Shown here in pieces: positions 1 to 8,582 of a DNA stretch of 44,618 nt. Both the position numbers and the translations under genes were made by a program. Source of the DNA: Accumulibacter sp. Its GTDB lineage: Bacteria; Pseudomonadota; Gammaproteobacteria; Burkholderiales; Rhodocyclaceae. The stretch lies in the NCBI GenBank assembly GCA_031290495.1, contig JAITNL010000126.1, positions 1 through 44,618 on the forward strand, written 5' to 3'. The notes beneath the pieces were generated by a model, which saw nothing but the letters and a program-made list of their open reading frames with translations, searched no databases and was not told the origin of the DNA. Numbering within the stretch: position 1 is the stretch's first letter; the number at the start of each line of letters is the position of its first letter.

Positions 1-96
1 GCCTTTTCACCACAATATATAGTGTTGCATGGACTGAGCAACCACCGCATATGGTATGAAAGATGGGTTGCAAAAGGGGCCGGAAATACGTCAATA

Positions 97-135
97 CTAT
101 TTGCGACTATCACCATAAAGATTGATCGAAACCAT
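97..135 (-). pseudogene. 5' remnant of a second copy of the 274-aa gene
   Basis: The first seven codons (MVSINLY) are identical to the start of the 274-aa gene at 394-1218. The frame then diverges and reaches a stop after 12 codons. The surrounding sequence 115-318 is a direct repeat of 1198-1409, so this is the leading edge of a duplicated gene pair. A different frame (ATG at 116) stays open to the window edge, but I do not recognise its product. Confidence 0.5.
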
Positions 136-169
136 GAGGCTTCCTTTGAAAACTGTTATCTCTTTAGGC

Positions 170-196
170 ACAACGGTATTGGCGCAGGAAACTTTA
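170..196 (-). promoter_or_regulatory. degenerate sigma-28 promoter (duplicated copy)
   Basis: On the minus strand a perfect sigma-28 -35 element, TAAAGTTT (189-196), is followed after exactly 11 bases by ACCGTTGT (170-177), a weak match to the GCCGATAA -10 element. It lies at the same place relative to the MVSINLY start as the promoter at 1254-1280. It is probably no longer functional because its -10 has drifted. Confidence 0.45.
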
Positions 197-203
197 GAGG
201 TGC

Positions 204-233
204 TTGGCGTCCGGTCTGTAGGCCGGACGCCAA
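204..233. repeat. GGCGTCCG hairpin, copy 1
   Basis: Perfect inverted repeat with 11-bp arms (TTGGCGTCCGG at 204-214 and its complement at 223-233) and an 8-base loop. It sits directly after the stop codon of the exported-protein remnant. Related hairpins follow the stops at 1296-1322 and 2006-2030. There is no T-run, so a role as intrinsic terminator is uncertain. Confidence 0.6.
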
Positions 234-237
234 AGGC

Positions 238-318
238 TCATTTCATCGTGAAAGTTACCTTCCAGTTGAATGACGGAGCGGGAGCGGTATAGGTGATGGT
301 CGCCGTGCGGGTCGCGCC
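238..318 (-). pseudogene. 3' remnant of an exported-protein paralogue
   Basis: The last 27 codons encode a C-terminus closely matching that of the exported protein at 1329-1775 (shared FNWKVTFT near the end, and GAT-TA-ITYT before it). The 5' part, including the signal peptide, is missing, and the homology starts abruptly at about 318, downstream of the 274-aa gene. The first cysteine of the matching segment is replaced by arginine. It is a decayed partial duplicate. Confidence 0.65.
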
Positions 319-393
319 TTTTCGGACGCGCGTTTTTTGTCGGTCGCGCGGCAGCGGCAAGGGAATCGCCGGGAAACGGACGCTCCGGCGGGT

Positions 394-1218
394 TTATGCC
401 GCCACTGCGGTTGGCGGCGAGCTGCCAATGCTGGCGAAACTTTCCGGCATGGACAGCCAACTGTTCAGGCCCCAACTCAGATGTTCGTCGTATTCCCGTT
501 CCGGCAACAACATCTCGATCAGCGTATCGCCTTCCTTGTAATTGATACCCATGCCGCCTTCCCAGAGCTGGATGTAATGCTCCATCCGGGAAACGTAGTT
601 CGGGTGATAGGTCGACTGCTCGATCAGGGATGCCGCCTGGTATTCGGCAATGCACGCCTTGAAGAAATTGATGGTCTTGCCGCCGGTCATCTCACTTTCA
701 CTCCACGCCTGGGCGCAGACTTTCTGTGCCCAAGCGTTATACAGATTGCTGTATTCATAGTAAGCGGCATAGCGTTCATTGACGGTGAAGGCGTTGCCTT
801 CGTCATAAATAATCAGGGACAACTGTTCGCGTGACAGTCCGGCAAAAGGATTTTTCTCAAATCGACTGTTATTGACGAATTTGGTTGCCTGTTCGGCGCG
901 CTTCAATAATTCCGGGTCGTCTGTATCCGGCACTTCGGCGTTGTTTATTGCCTTGCTGACATTGTGTTCTTCACCGGCAACTTTGCTGAGTAAGGCGTTC
1001 GCCAGCTTCGCCAATTGTTCACGCGACATACCGGCATCCCGCACCGCCGCGCGTTCTGCGGCTTCGCTCAACTGGCGGGCAAGCGTCGAAATCGAAGAAG
1101 TGTCGCTTGCGCCAACGGCGGACACTTGACTGCTGCCTTCGGTCTTGATCGCCATGACGCCGGTAAGCGACGACGTGGCGTTCCAAGTATTTGCCGTATA
1201 AAGATTGATCGAAACCAT
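394..1218 (-). CDS. hypothetical protein, 274 aa, putatively sigma-28-controlled
   Basis: I do not recognise a named family. The protein has a Ser/Thr-rich N-terminus without a signal peptide, then a predicted helical segment rich in Ala, Glu and Arg (LARQLSEAAERAAVRD, about residues 48-63), and a more aromatic C-terminal half. The start is supported by AAGGAAAG a few bases upstream of the ATG at 1218. A sigma-28-like promoter lies at 1254-1280, which suggests expression together with flagellar class III genes. It sits downstream of a secreted protein gene on the same strand, and both show partial duplication at 115-318. The flagellar link is inferred from promoters only. Confidence 0.7.
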   Translation of the reverse strand: MVSINLYTANTWNATSSLTGVMAIKTEGSSQVSAVGASDTSSISTLARQLSEAAERAAVRDAGMSREQLAKLANALLSKVAGEEHNVSKAINNAEVPDTDDPELLKRAEQATKFVNNSRFEKNPFAGLSREQLSLIIYDEGNAFTVNERYAAYYEYSNLYNAWAQKVCAQAWSESEMTGGKTINFFKACIAEYQAASLIEQSTYHPNYVSRMEHYIQLWEGGMGINYKEGDTLIEMLLPEREYDEHLSWGLNSWLSMPESFASIGSSPPTAVAA

Positions 1219-1253
1219 AAGGCTTTCCTTGACAAACGATTATCTCTATAGAC

Positions 1254-1280
1254 GTAACGGCATCGGCGCAGGAAAATTAA
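1254..1280 (-). promoter_or_regulatory. sigma-28-like promoter for the 274-aa gene
   Basis: Minus-strand TTAATTTT (1273-1280), an 11-base spacer, then GCCGTTAC (1254-1261). Each element matches the FliA consensus TAAAGTTT-N11-GCCGATAA at six of eight positions with the exact spacing. The duplicated copy at 170-196 keeps a perfect -35, so the ancestral promoter was closer to consensus. Confidence 0.55.
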
Positions 1281-1295
1281 GGATGGTTTTTGCTT

Positions 1296-1322
1296 GGCGT
1301 CCGACCCCGTGGGCCGAACGCC
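1296..1322. repeat. GGCGTCCG hairpin, copy 2
   Basis: Imperfect inverted repeat GGCGTCCG...CCGAACGCC immediately 3' of the exported-protein stop codon. It is the counterpart of the hairpins at 204-233 and 2006-2030. Confidence 0.5.
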
Positions 1323-1328
1323 GGAGGC

Positions 1329-1775
1329 TCATTTTATCGTAAATGTGACCTTCCAGTTGAATGGCTGGGCGGAATCGGTGTAGGTAATGTTGGCCGTACA
1401 GGTCGCGCCACCGCTCGAATCAGCGGACTTCGTCCAGTTGGGAATGATGTTGTTTCCCGACGGCGTACCCGTGAAACTTGAATGAAAGACGCATGTTTTG
1501 CTACCGATCGTATACCGGACATGAACCCCCGTTACCAACGATGTAATGGGACCCACCGTGTAAATGTTTGTACCTCCAGACGGCACCGGGGTTAATGGCT
1601 TGGGTTCGGCGTTTGCATAGGTAACGGCTTCACCGCTGTTGGTGTAGGAATACGTTGCACTTTGCGAAGTGTTGATGTTCTTGAACGTCACTTCGGCACT
1701 GGCGGCAAAAGCCGCGCCGGGCGCGGCCAAGGCGGCAACGACCGCCAATGTGGAAAGGGATTTCAGGGATTTCAT
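1329..1775 (-). CDS. exported protein, 148 aa, unknown function
   Basis: The N-terminus is a clear Sec signal peptide (MKSLKS, then a hydrophobic Ala/Leu/Val core, then AFA-A cleavage near residue 24). The mature part is about 124 aa, rich in Thr, Ser, Asn and Tyr, with an alternating polar/hydrophobic pattern suggesting beta structure. It has two cysteines (in KTCVFH and GATCTAN) that could form a disulfide in the periplasm or outside the cell. The ATG at 1775 was chosen because GGAGAA precedes it and the signal peptide starts there. A longer open frame upstream lacks support. A 3' fragment of a paralogue lies at 238-318. I do not recognise the family. Confidence 0.75.
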   Translation of the reverse strand: MKSLKSLSTLAVVAALAAPGAAFAASAEVTFKNINTSQSATYSYTNSGEAVTYANAEPKPLTPVPSGGTNIYTVGPITSLVTGVHVRYTIGSKTCVFHSSFTGTPSGNNIIPNWTKSADSSGGATCTANITYTDSAQPFNWKVTFTIK

Positions 1776-1797
1776 GATGCTGTTCTCCAAGTTATAA

Positions 1798-1836
1798 AAA
1801 AGTCGTCGTTGGCACAGACAGGCCGACGACAAACCA
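1798..1836 (-). terminator. hairpin plus T-run in the leader of the exported-protein gene
   Basis: On the minus strand GTCGTCGG, a short loop, CCAACGACGAC and then a run of six T. It may terminate transcription arriving from the DUF5610-like gene, or attenuate the exported-protein gene that starts about 25 bases further on. Confidence 0.4.
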
Positions 1837-2005
1837 ATCTTACATCGCATCGTCGGCATACGCTCCGATATTTGCCATGTCCGGTCAAACCGGCGAGCAA
1901 AAGAAGTTCGCTTGCACTCACGCCGCCGCCGTATGCCGCTCAACCACATACGCGTAAACGCGGTTCTCTGTCCGCCGTCAGTGTCTGACTGCGGGGACGG
2001 GCGAA

Positions 2006-2030
2006 CGGCGTCCGCCTGGAACGGACGCCG
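2006..2030. repeat. GGCGTCCG hairpin, copy 3
   Basis: Perfect inverted repeat with 9-bp arms, CGGCGTCCG (2006-2014) and its complement (2022-2030), just 3' of the DUF5610-like gene. It is the third member of the hairpin family seen at 204-233 and 1296-1322. Confidence 0.55.
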
Positions 2031-2044
2031 CTGCCCTGGTTGGC

Positions 2045-2629
2045 TTAACCCTCGGTCTTGGCGCCCCGGATTTCCCCCAGTTTGCTGGCGAGGAAGTCGT
2101 CGTAGCCTTGGGACACCAGTTCGTAGGTTTTCATGACGCCGCTTTGTACGTTGCCATTGAACACGTTCATCCCTTCGAGGATGTTGCGCGCTTCGCCAAA
2201 ACCTTTTTCAAACCCTTTGCGAATGAGGTTGACGAAGTTTTCGGCGACTTTTTCGGGGTCTTCCCCCGGATGCTGTTTGGCGTAGCTGTCGTAAAAGCCG
2301 GTCGAGATGCTGAGAATCCGCCCGGCGGTGGCTTCCGCCGAGTTGTCCTGCGTGGCGGCGGCGGTCTGGAGCGCGTCGGGGCCGTAGTCGGGCGCGAGCA
2401 GTTCGTTGATGCGGTCGATCGCGGAGCGCAACACCAGCCCCTGGGGATTGTCGCCCGCCGAGAGGGTGGTTTGGGCCGAGGCTTCGAGAATCTGGATGTT
2501 CAACTGCTGCTTGGCCTCCCTGACTGCCTGAAAACCGCTGATACGGGTATTTTCCTGGGACTTTTCCTGGGCCTGGACGGCGGTGGATTGGGTGGCTGCG
2601 GCGGATGTGGTGACGGGAGCGATGGACAT
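2045..2629 (-). CDS. DUF5610-like protein, sigma-28-controlled
   Basis: This 194-aa protein has no signal peptide. It starts with a low-complexity Ala/Thr/Ser/Gln region (about residues 1-30), followed by a folded region with repeated FxxSY/GFxKGFGEAR-type helices and an end near GYDDFLASKLGEI, which resembles the DUF5610 family of proteobacterial proteins. That assignment is by recognition only. GGAGACTC lies close upstream of the ATG. The gene is preceded by an almost perfect sigma-28 promoter at 2710-2736, so it is probably co-regulated with late flagellar and chemotaxis genes. Its biochemical role is unknown. Confidence 0.75.
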   Translation of the reverse strand: MSIAPVTTSAAATQSTAVQAQEKSQENTRISGFQAVREAKQQLNIQILEASAQTTLSAGDNPQGLVLRSAIDRINELLAPDYGPDALQTAAATQDNSAEATAGRILSISTGFYDSYAKQHPGEDPEKVAENFVNLIRKGFEKGFGEARNILEGMNVFNGNVQSGVMKTYELVSQGYDDFLASKLGEIRGAKTEG

Positions 2630-2709
2630 GTGAGTCTCCTTGTTGGTAAGAAGGGCGACGGGGTGACGCGTGAAAGTGTCGCTGAGTGTTACTGGGTATT
2701 GCTGAGTGA

Positions 2710-2736
2710 TTAACGGCAGCTTGAGCGAAAACTTTA
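2710..2736 (-). promoter_or_regulatory. sigma-28 (FliA) promoter
   Basis: On the minus strand TAAAGTTT (2729-2736), exactly 11 bases, then GCCGTTAA (2710-2717). This matches TAAAGTTT-N11-GCCGATAA at 15 of 16 positions. It lies about 80 bases upstream of the DUF5610-like start codon. Confidence 0.8.
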
Positions 2737-2779
2737 AGCGATTTTTTTGACGCGCGCTGCCGCGTGAGATCGCGCGGCG

Positions 2780-3613
2780 TTAATTCCCGCGCCGGGACTC
2801 GGTCAGGCTGACGGCTACCAGCGCGCCGAGCAGAACCATGACCCATGACAGATACAGCCACAGCAGAAAAATCGGCACCGTGGCGAACGCGCCGTAAACA
2901 AGGGTGATGACCGGAAAATACGACAGGTAAAGCTCAAACCCTTTTTGCATCAGAAAAAAGCCGCAGGCCGCGAAGCCGCCGCCGAGCAAAGCGTCGGACA
3001 TCTTTACACTGGCGTTGGGGACGACAAAATAAAGGCCGGCAAAAAATACGGCGGTGATGAATATGCCCGTCGCCTTGGACAGCAGTTTGTGCAGCCATAA
3101 TTGTTCGATCACCAGCCCGGACGACAGGGAAACCGCGAACGAAACCGCCGACACGATGTAGGCCACGGCCAGCGGCCACAGCACAATCAACGCCGCGTAC
3201 AGCGCGATGCGCCGCCACCACGAGCGTTTTGCCGCGGCTTTCCAGGCCTTGTTGAACGCTTTCTCGACGGTGTTCAGCAAGGCCAGCGCGGTCACTGCCA
3301 AGGCAATCAGACCGGCGACGGTCACGTTCAGCGCTTTCTGCGAAAAATCGATCAGGTGTTCGACGATCAGCCCGGCGCTGCGTTCGGGAAGCATGCCGCG
3401 AACCACCTTGTCCAGATGGTCGACCGCCACCACGAACGACGGCATGGCCGACATCGCGCCGAGCACCACGGCGACCAGGGGAACGATCGACAGCAGGGTG
3501 GTAAACGCCAGACTGGCGCTGGTCTGGGCGAAATTCTCCTCGGTGAAGCGGCGGAAAACCCGGTCGATGAAGCGACCGGCGCGGAACAGCGAATCGGGGA
3601 GATGGCTTTTCAT
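2780..3613 (-). CDS. YihY/virulence factor BrkB family inner membrane protein
   Basis: The 277-aa protein has the family's N-terminal pattern: a short amphipathic start, then ENFAQTSASLAFTTLLSIVPL followed by about six hydrophobic membrane segments. The family was once annotated as RNase BN but is now regarded as a membrane protein of uncertain, possibly transport, function. The ATG at 3613 gives the usual family N-terminus; an upstream start at 3649 would add 12 Arg/Pro-rich residues with no good ribosome binding site. It is the last gene of the minus-strand stretch that includes psd, where pssA would often be expected. Confidence 0.85.
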   Translation of the reverse strand: MKSHLPDSLFRAGRFIDRVFRRFTEENFAQTSASLAFTTLLSIVPLVAVVLGAMSAMPSFVVAVDHLDKVVRGMLPERSAGLIVEHLIDFSQKALNVTVAGLIALAVTALALLNTVEKAFNKAWKAAAKRSWWRRIALYAALIVLWPLAVAYIVSAVSFAVSLSSGLVIEQLWLHKLLSKATGIFITAVFFAGLYFVVPNASVKMSDALLGGGFAACGFFLMQKGFELYLSYFPVITLVYGAFATVPIFLLWLYLSWVMVLLGALVAVSLTESRRGN

Positions 3614-3713
3614 GTGCGGCTCGCGCGGACGCGGACGCGATGGCGGCACTCAACTGGACACGGCGATTGCCACAATTTTTCGTTCATGCCGAAGCCGCCG
3701 AATATCCCCTTGT

Positions 3714-3786
3714 CGTCATTTCCGCGCCAGCGGGAATCCGCAAAGGCTGTCTGAAAACCTGGGTTCCCGCTGGCGCGGGAATGACG
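3714..3786. repeat. REP-like inverted repeat, copy 1
   Basis: Two 26-bp arms (3714-3739 and 3761-3786) are complementary at 24 positions and carry the motif TTCCCGCTGGCGCGG followed by AATGACG. The same arms occur at 8436-8508. It lies in the psd/yihY intergenic region and is a typical dispersed extragenic palindrome. Confidence 0.75.
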
Positions 3787-3827
3787 GTTATTTGTGGGAG
3801 CAACTCCAAATAGGGACGACACCCTGT

Positions 3828-4463
3828 TCATCCCAACTCGGCCAGCACGCTGCTCGACGCGAAGACGCGCTCGCCGATGACCACCTTCACCTGGGTATCG
3901 AGCGGCAGGTAGACGTCGACGCGCGAACCGAAGCGGATGAACCCGTAACGCTGACCCGCCGCCAGCGGGGTCCCCGCATCGACGTAATTCAGTATCCGCC
4001 GCGCAATCAGCCCGGCGACCTGGACACAGGTGACATCGCGGCCGTCGTTCGTGCGCAGGTGCAAGGCGCAGCGTTCGTTCTCCAGCGATGCCTTGTCTAG
4101 CGAGGCGTTGAGAAAGCGGCCAGGCATGTACCATTTCCGCTGAACGGTGCACTCGATCGGCGCACGGTTTGAATGCACGTTGAACACGTTCATGAATACG
4201 CTGATCTTCAACGCCCGCCGATTCAGATAAGGATCGTCGGCCTCTTCGACGACGACGATCCGGCCATCGGCCGGGGAGACCACGCTTTTCGGCCCGCCCG
4301 CCACGACGCGGCCAGGGTCGCGGAAAAATTGCACGCAGAAGACGAAGGCCAGCCAGAAAGGCAGTGACCAGAAACCAGCGGCGGAAGTCAGTGCGGCCAG
4401 AACCAGCGAGCCGACGATGAATGGCCAGCCTTCGCGGGCGATCAGAGGATGTGGGTAGTTCAT
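3828..4463 (-). CDS. psd: phosphatidylserine decarboxylase proenzyme
   Basis: Converts phosphatidylserine to phosphatidylethanolamine at the inner membrane. The 211-aa protein belongs to the short Psd type: an N-terminal hydrophobic region (about residues 10-45), [17 protein letters not shown], a central [11 protein letters not shown] motif with conserved His, and the RFGSRVD motif near residue 178, where self-cleavage between Gly and Ser makes the pyruvoyl cofactor. All these motifs are intact. The ATG at 4463 (MNYPHPLI) gives the family-typical start; an upstream start at 4502 is poorly supported. In many betaproteobacteria psd is followed by pssA, but here a YihY-type gene follows instead. 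Confidence 0.93.
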   Translation of the reverse strand: MNYPHPLIAREGWPFIVGSLVLAALTSAAGFWSLPFWLAFVFCVQFFRDPGRVVAGGPKSVVSPADGRIVVVEEADDPYLNRRALKISVFMNVFNVHSNRAPIECTVQRKWYMPGRFLNASLDKASLENERCALHLRTNDGRDVTCVQVAGLIARRILNYVDAGTPLAAGQRYGFIRFGSRVDVYLPLDTQVKVVIGERVFASSSVLAELG

Positions 4464-4518
4464 AGTGTGTCGAGACTCATTTTTGCTTGGCGAACCTTGC
4501 AATGACGCGGCAAGGCGT

Positions 4519-4863
4519 CTACAGCTTCTTGATCGCGCCGACCTTGATCTTCACGGGGAAGATAAGGGAATCATTGTCGACTTCGCCGCGAATCTCCACC
4601 CTATCGTCAGGACCGACGGTTACGTCGCGCCACACCTGGTCTTCGATTTTCACGACGATTTCGCCGCTTGTGTCACGCAGCATGTATTTATGGTCGTCCA
4701 GCTTGCGCACGATGTTGCCCTGCAATTGCACGGGACTATGGTCGCGCAGCTTTTTCGCTTCTTCGACGGTGCGGGTGCCGGAGTTGTCGACGAAGCCGCC
4801 TTGCGCGCAGGCTGGCAGGGCGGCGAGAAGAGCGAATATGGCAAAGAAAAGACGCAGTTTCAT
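4519..4863 (-). CDS. BOF-domain (YgiW/YdeI-type) exported protein
   Basis: A 114-aa protein with a signal peptide ([20 protein letters not shown]) and a single OB-fold of the bacterial YgiW/YdeI type, marked by [23 protein letters not shown]-like KYMLRD, and [11 protein letters not shown]. Family members are periplasmic stress-tolerance proteins with unknown ligands. The cysteine at the signal peptide end sits in LPAC, which only loosely resembles a lipobox, so lipoprotein status is doubtful. It lies between ilvC and psd on the same strand and may share their transcript. Confidence 0.85.
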   Translation of the reverse strand: MKLRLFFAIFALLAALPACAQGGFVDNSGTRTVEEAKKLRDHSPVQLQGNIVRKLDDHKYMLRDTSGEIVVKIEDQVWRDVTVGPDDRVEIRGEVDNDSLIFPVKIKVGAIKKL

Positions 4864-4887
4864 GGTAAAGGCTCCTCGGTTTTGAAA

Positions 4888-4922
4888 GAAAAAAACGCCA
4901 GCGGGACGAAACCCGTTCTCCT
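4888..4922 (-). terminator. possible terminator after ilvC
   Basis: Minus-strand AACGGG, loop TTTCG, TCCCGCT, then a few bases and a run of seven T. The stem is short, so this is a weak call. Confidence 0.35.
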
Positions 4923-4939
4923 TGTATCGCTATGCGGCA

Positions 4940-5980
<1,041 letters not shown>

Positions 5981-6472
5981 TCAAACTTTGAGCACCCGGT
6001 CGCCACGGCCAATGCCGCTGACGCCGGTGCGCACGGTTTCCAGAATGAGATCCGCGTCGATGGCCTGGATGAACGAATCGAGCTTCGACCCGTTACCCGT
6101 CAACTCGATCACGTAAGTCGCGTCGGTCACGTCGATGACGCGACCGCGATAGATATCCGCCATGCGTTTCAGTTCCTCGCGATCCTTGCCGACGGCGCGT
6201 ACCTTGATCAGCATCAGTTCGCGCTCGATATGCGCCGCCTCGGAAAGATCGACGACCTTGACGACGTCGACCAGTTTGTTCAGCTGCTTGGTGATCTGCT
6301 CGATGATCTCGCCGCTGCCGGAAGTCACGATGGTCAACCGGGACAGCGAACTGTCCTCGGTGGGAGCTACCGTCAGCGTCTCGATATTATAGCCGCGCGC
6401 CGAGAAAAGCCCGGCCACCCTTGAGAGTGCGCCGGCTTCGTTTTCCAGCAGGATTGAAATGATGTGTCGCAT
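5981..6472 (-). CDS. ilvN: acetolactate synthase small (regulatory) subunit
   Basis: Regulatory subunit that binds valine for feedback inhibition and activates the IlvB catalytic subunit. The 163-aa protein has an N-terminal ACT domain (MRHIISILLENEAGALSRVAGLF..., about residues 1-75) and a C-terminal ACT-like domain (ELMLIKVRA onward). The ATG at 6472 was chosen because GAGGAG lies 8 bases upstream; a start at 6487 would overlap the ilvB stop. It follows ilvB almost without a gap, suggesting translational coupling. The gene is often named ilvH. Confidence 0.95.
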   Translation of the reverse strand: MRHIISILLENEAGALSRVAGLFSARGYNIETLTVAPTEDSSLSRLTIVTSGSGEIIEQITKQLNKLVDVVKVVDLSEAAHIERELMLIKVRAVGKDREELKRMADIYRGRVIDVTDATYVIELTGNGSKLDSFIQAIDADLILETVRTGVSGIGRGDRVLKV

Positions 6473-6483
6473 GTTGTCGCTCC

Positions 6484-8190
6484 TCACAGATTCTCACCGG
6501 CCAAAATCATTTCGGACAGCCCTTTGCCCGCCGCCACCATGGGGAAAACGTTGGCTTCCCGCGCGGTACGGATGTCGAGGAAAACCAGATCGTCCTTGTG
6601 TTCGATGAAGGCTTTCTTCAGCGCGGGTTCGACGTCTTCGGATTTTTCCACGCGGATGCCCACGTGACCATACGCTTCGGCCAGCTTGACGAAATCGGGG
6701 AGCGAATCCATGTAGGTCTGCGAATAGCGGCGGCTGTAGAACATTTCCTGCCACTGGCGAACCATGCCGAGATAGCGATTGTTCAGGTTGACAATCTTGA
6801 TCGGCAACCTGAACTGCTGGGCCGTCGACAGTTCCTGAATGCACATCTGGATCGAGCCGTCGCCGGTGACGCAGGCCACCGGCTTGTCTGGATTGGCGAA
6901 CGAAGCGCCGATGGCGTAGGGCAGCCCCACGCCCATCGTTCCCAGTCCGCCCGAGTTCAGCCAACGGCGCGGCTGGTCGAACTTGTAATACTGCGCCGTC
7001 CACATCTGGTGCTGACCCACATCGGAGGTGATGATCGCCTCGCCGCGCGTGATCTCCCACAGTTTTTCGATCACGAACTGCGGCATGATCGCGTCGTCCT
7101 TCGTGACGTAACTCATGCACTGCCTGGCGCGCCAGTTTTCGATTTCCGCCCACCACCCGGAAATGTCCTTGCGTTCCCGCTCGGCCTCCAGCAGGCGAAT
7201 CATTTCTTCCAGCACGTCGGAAACGTTGCCGACGATCGGCACGTCGACGCGCACGCGCTTGGAGATCGAGGACGGATCGATATCGACGTGAATGATCTTG
7301 CGCGGAATCGCGGCAAAATCTTCCGGATTGCCGATCACGCGGTCGTCGAAACGCGCGCCGATGGCCAACAGCACGTCGCATTGCTGCATCGCCATATTGG
7401 CCTCGACGGTGCCGTGCATACCGGGCATACCGAGAAATTGCCGGTCGCTTCCAGGGTAGCCGCCAAGCCCCATCAAGGTGCTGGTGATCGGAAAACCGAG
7501 CAGGCGCGTCAGGCGGGTCAGCTGTTCCGCCGCGTTCGACAGAATCACGCCGCCGCCGGAGTAAATCACCGGACGCTTCGCGCCAGCCAGCAGCTGCGCC
7601 GCTTTTTTGATCTGCCCGGAATGCCCCTTGATGACCGGATTGTACGAGCGCAGTTTGATCTCGGCCGGATACTCGAACTTGCATTTATCGGCTGTCACGT
7701 CCTTGGGAATATCGACCACGACCGGCCCTGGACGCCCGGTGCTGGCGATATAGAACGCTTTCTTGATGGTCACGGCGAGATCGCGCACGTCCTTGACCAG
7801 GAAATTGTGTTTCACGCAGGGGCGGGTGATGCCCACGGTGTCGCATTCCTGGAAAGCGTCCTGGCCGATATACGTCGTCGCCACCTGCCCGGAAATGACC
7901 ACCAGCGGAATCGAATCCATATACGCCGTGGCGATGCCGGTCACGGCGTTGGTCGCCCCTGGCCCGGAGGTCACCATCGCCACGCCGACGCGCTGTGTGG
8001 AACGCGAAAAAGCGTCCGCCGCGTGCACGGCGGCCTGTTCGTGACGCATCAGGATATGCCTGATCTTGTCCTGCTTGAACAGCTCGTCATAGATGTGCAG
8101 CACCGATCCGCCGGGATAACCAAAAACGTAGTCAACTTTTTCTTCCTGCAGGCACCTGATTAGAATTTCAGCGCCGTTCATCATGGTCAT
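6484..8190 (-). CDS. ilvB: acetolactate synthase large (catalytic) subunit
   Basis: Thiamine-diphosphate enzyme condensing two pyruvates, or pyruvate and 2-oxobutyrate. The protein is 568 aa from the ATG at 8190. It has the N-terminal domain with the catalytic Glu (FGYPGGSVLHIYDEL, then RHEQAAVHAADAFSR), the central FAD-type domain, and the C-terminal ThDP motif GDGSIQM...NLNNRYLGM. Starts at 8199 (GTG) and 8184 are possible; none has a strong ribosome binding site. It is the first gene of ilvBNC. I see no leader peptide rich in Ile, Leu or Val upstream. Often named ilvI in beta- and gammaproteobacteria. Confidence 0.96.
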   Translation of the reverse strand: MTMMNGAEILIRCLQEEKVDYVFGYPGGSVLHIYDELFKQDKIRHILMRHEQAAVHAADAFSRSTQRVGVAMVTSGPGATNAVTGIATAYMDSIPLVVISGQVATTYIGQDAFQECDTVGITRPCVKHNFLVKDVRDLAVTIKKAFYIASTGRPGPVVVDIPKDVTADKCKFEYPAEIKLRSYNPVIKGHSGQIKKAAQLLAGAKRPVIYSGGGVILSNAAEQLTRLTRLLGFPITSTLMGLGGYPGSDRQFLGMPGMHGTVEANMAMQQCDVLLAIGARFDDRVIGNPEDFAAIPRKIIHVDIDPSSISKRVRVDVPIVGNVSDVLEEMIRLLEAERERKDISGWWAEIENWRARQCMSYVTKDDAIMPQFVIEKLWEITRGEAIITSDVGQHQMWTAQYYKFDQPRRWLNSGGLGTMGVGLPYAIGASFANPDKPVACVTGDGSIQMCIQELSTAQQFRLPIKIVNLNNRYLGMVRQWQEMFYSRRYSQTYMDSLPDFVKLAEAYGHVGIRVEKSEDVEPALKKAFIEHKDDLVFLDIRTAREANVFPMVAAGKGLSEMILAGENL

Positions 8191-8582
8191 AATCTTCACT
8201 CTGCAAAAAATTACCGGAAAAAACGCGCAACATTAAAGCCTGAGACGGATTTGGTCAAGATTGCCATCCGCCGGGTACCAACGTTGCGGCGCGTCACCGC
8301 GCCGACCGGCTGACTGTAACCGCCGCTCTTCCCGATGTCCGCCAGATTACAGCCGGGCGCGGGTCGATTGGGAAGGCATGAAAAAACAAGACAGCAAGGT
8401 GAATGTGAAATTTTATGGCGAGACAAAAAATAACCGTCGTACCGCGCCAGCGGGAATCAGGTTTTTCAAACGTCCCTTACGGATTCCCGCTGGCACAAAA
8501 ATGACGACAAAATTTCACCTAACCACACCCTTGGGCAATTGCCTGAACAGGTAAACCGTCGGGATAGGCGCTAAAATCGTCC
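8191..8582. other. divergent intergenic region ilvB / hybrid kinase
   Basis: These 392 bases hold no convincing gene. They contain a GGCGCG/CGCGCC hairpin near 8291-8306 and the REP-like element at 8405-8519. Promoters for both divergent genes must lie here, but I see no clear sigma-70 match. Confidence 0.5.
8405..8519. repeat. REP-like / small MITE-like element, copy 2
   Basis: Inner arms (about 8436-8458 and 8481-8508) match the element at 3714-3786. Outer arms GTGAAATTTT (8405-8414) and AAAATTTCAC (8510-8519) form a perfect 10-bp inverted repeat around it, so the whole unit of 115 bp is symmetric. This looks like a non-autonomous mobile palindrome. Confidence 0.65.

Noticed and set aside
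8211-8426. Possible leader peptide for the ilv operon
   Set aside because: The translated frame is not enriched in Ile, Leu or Val and no terminator/antiterminator pair could be drawn.
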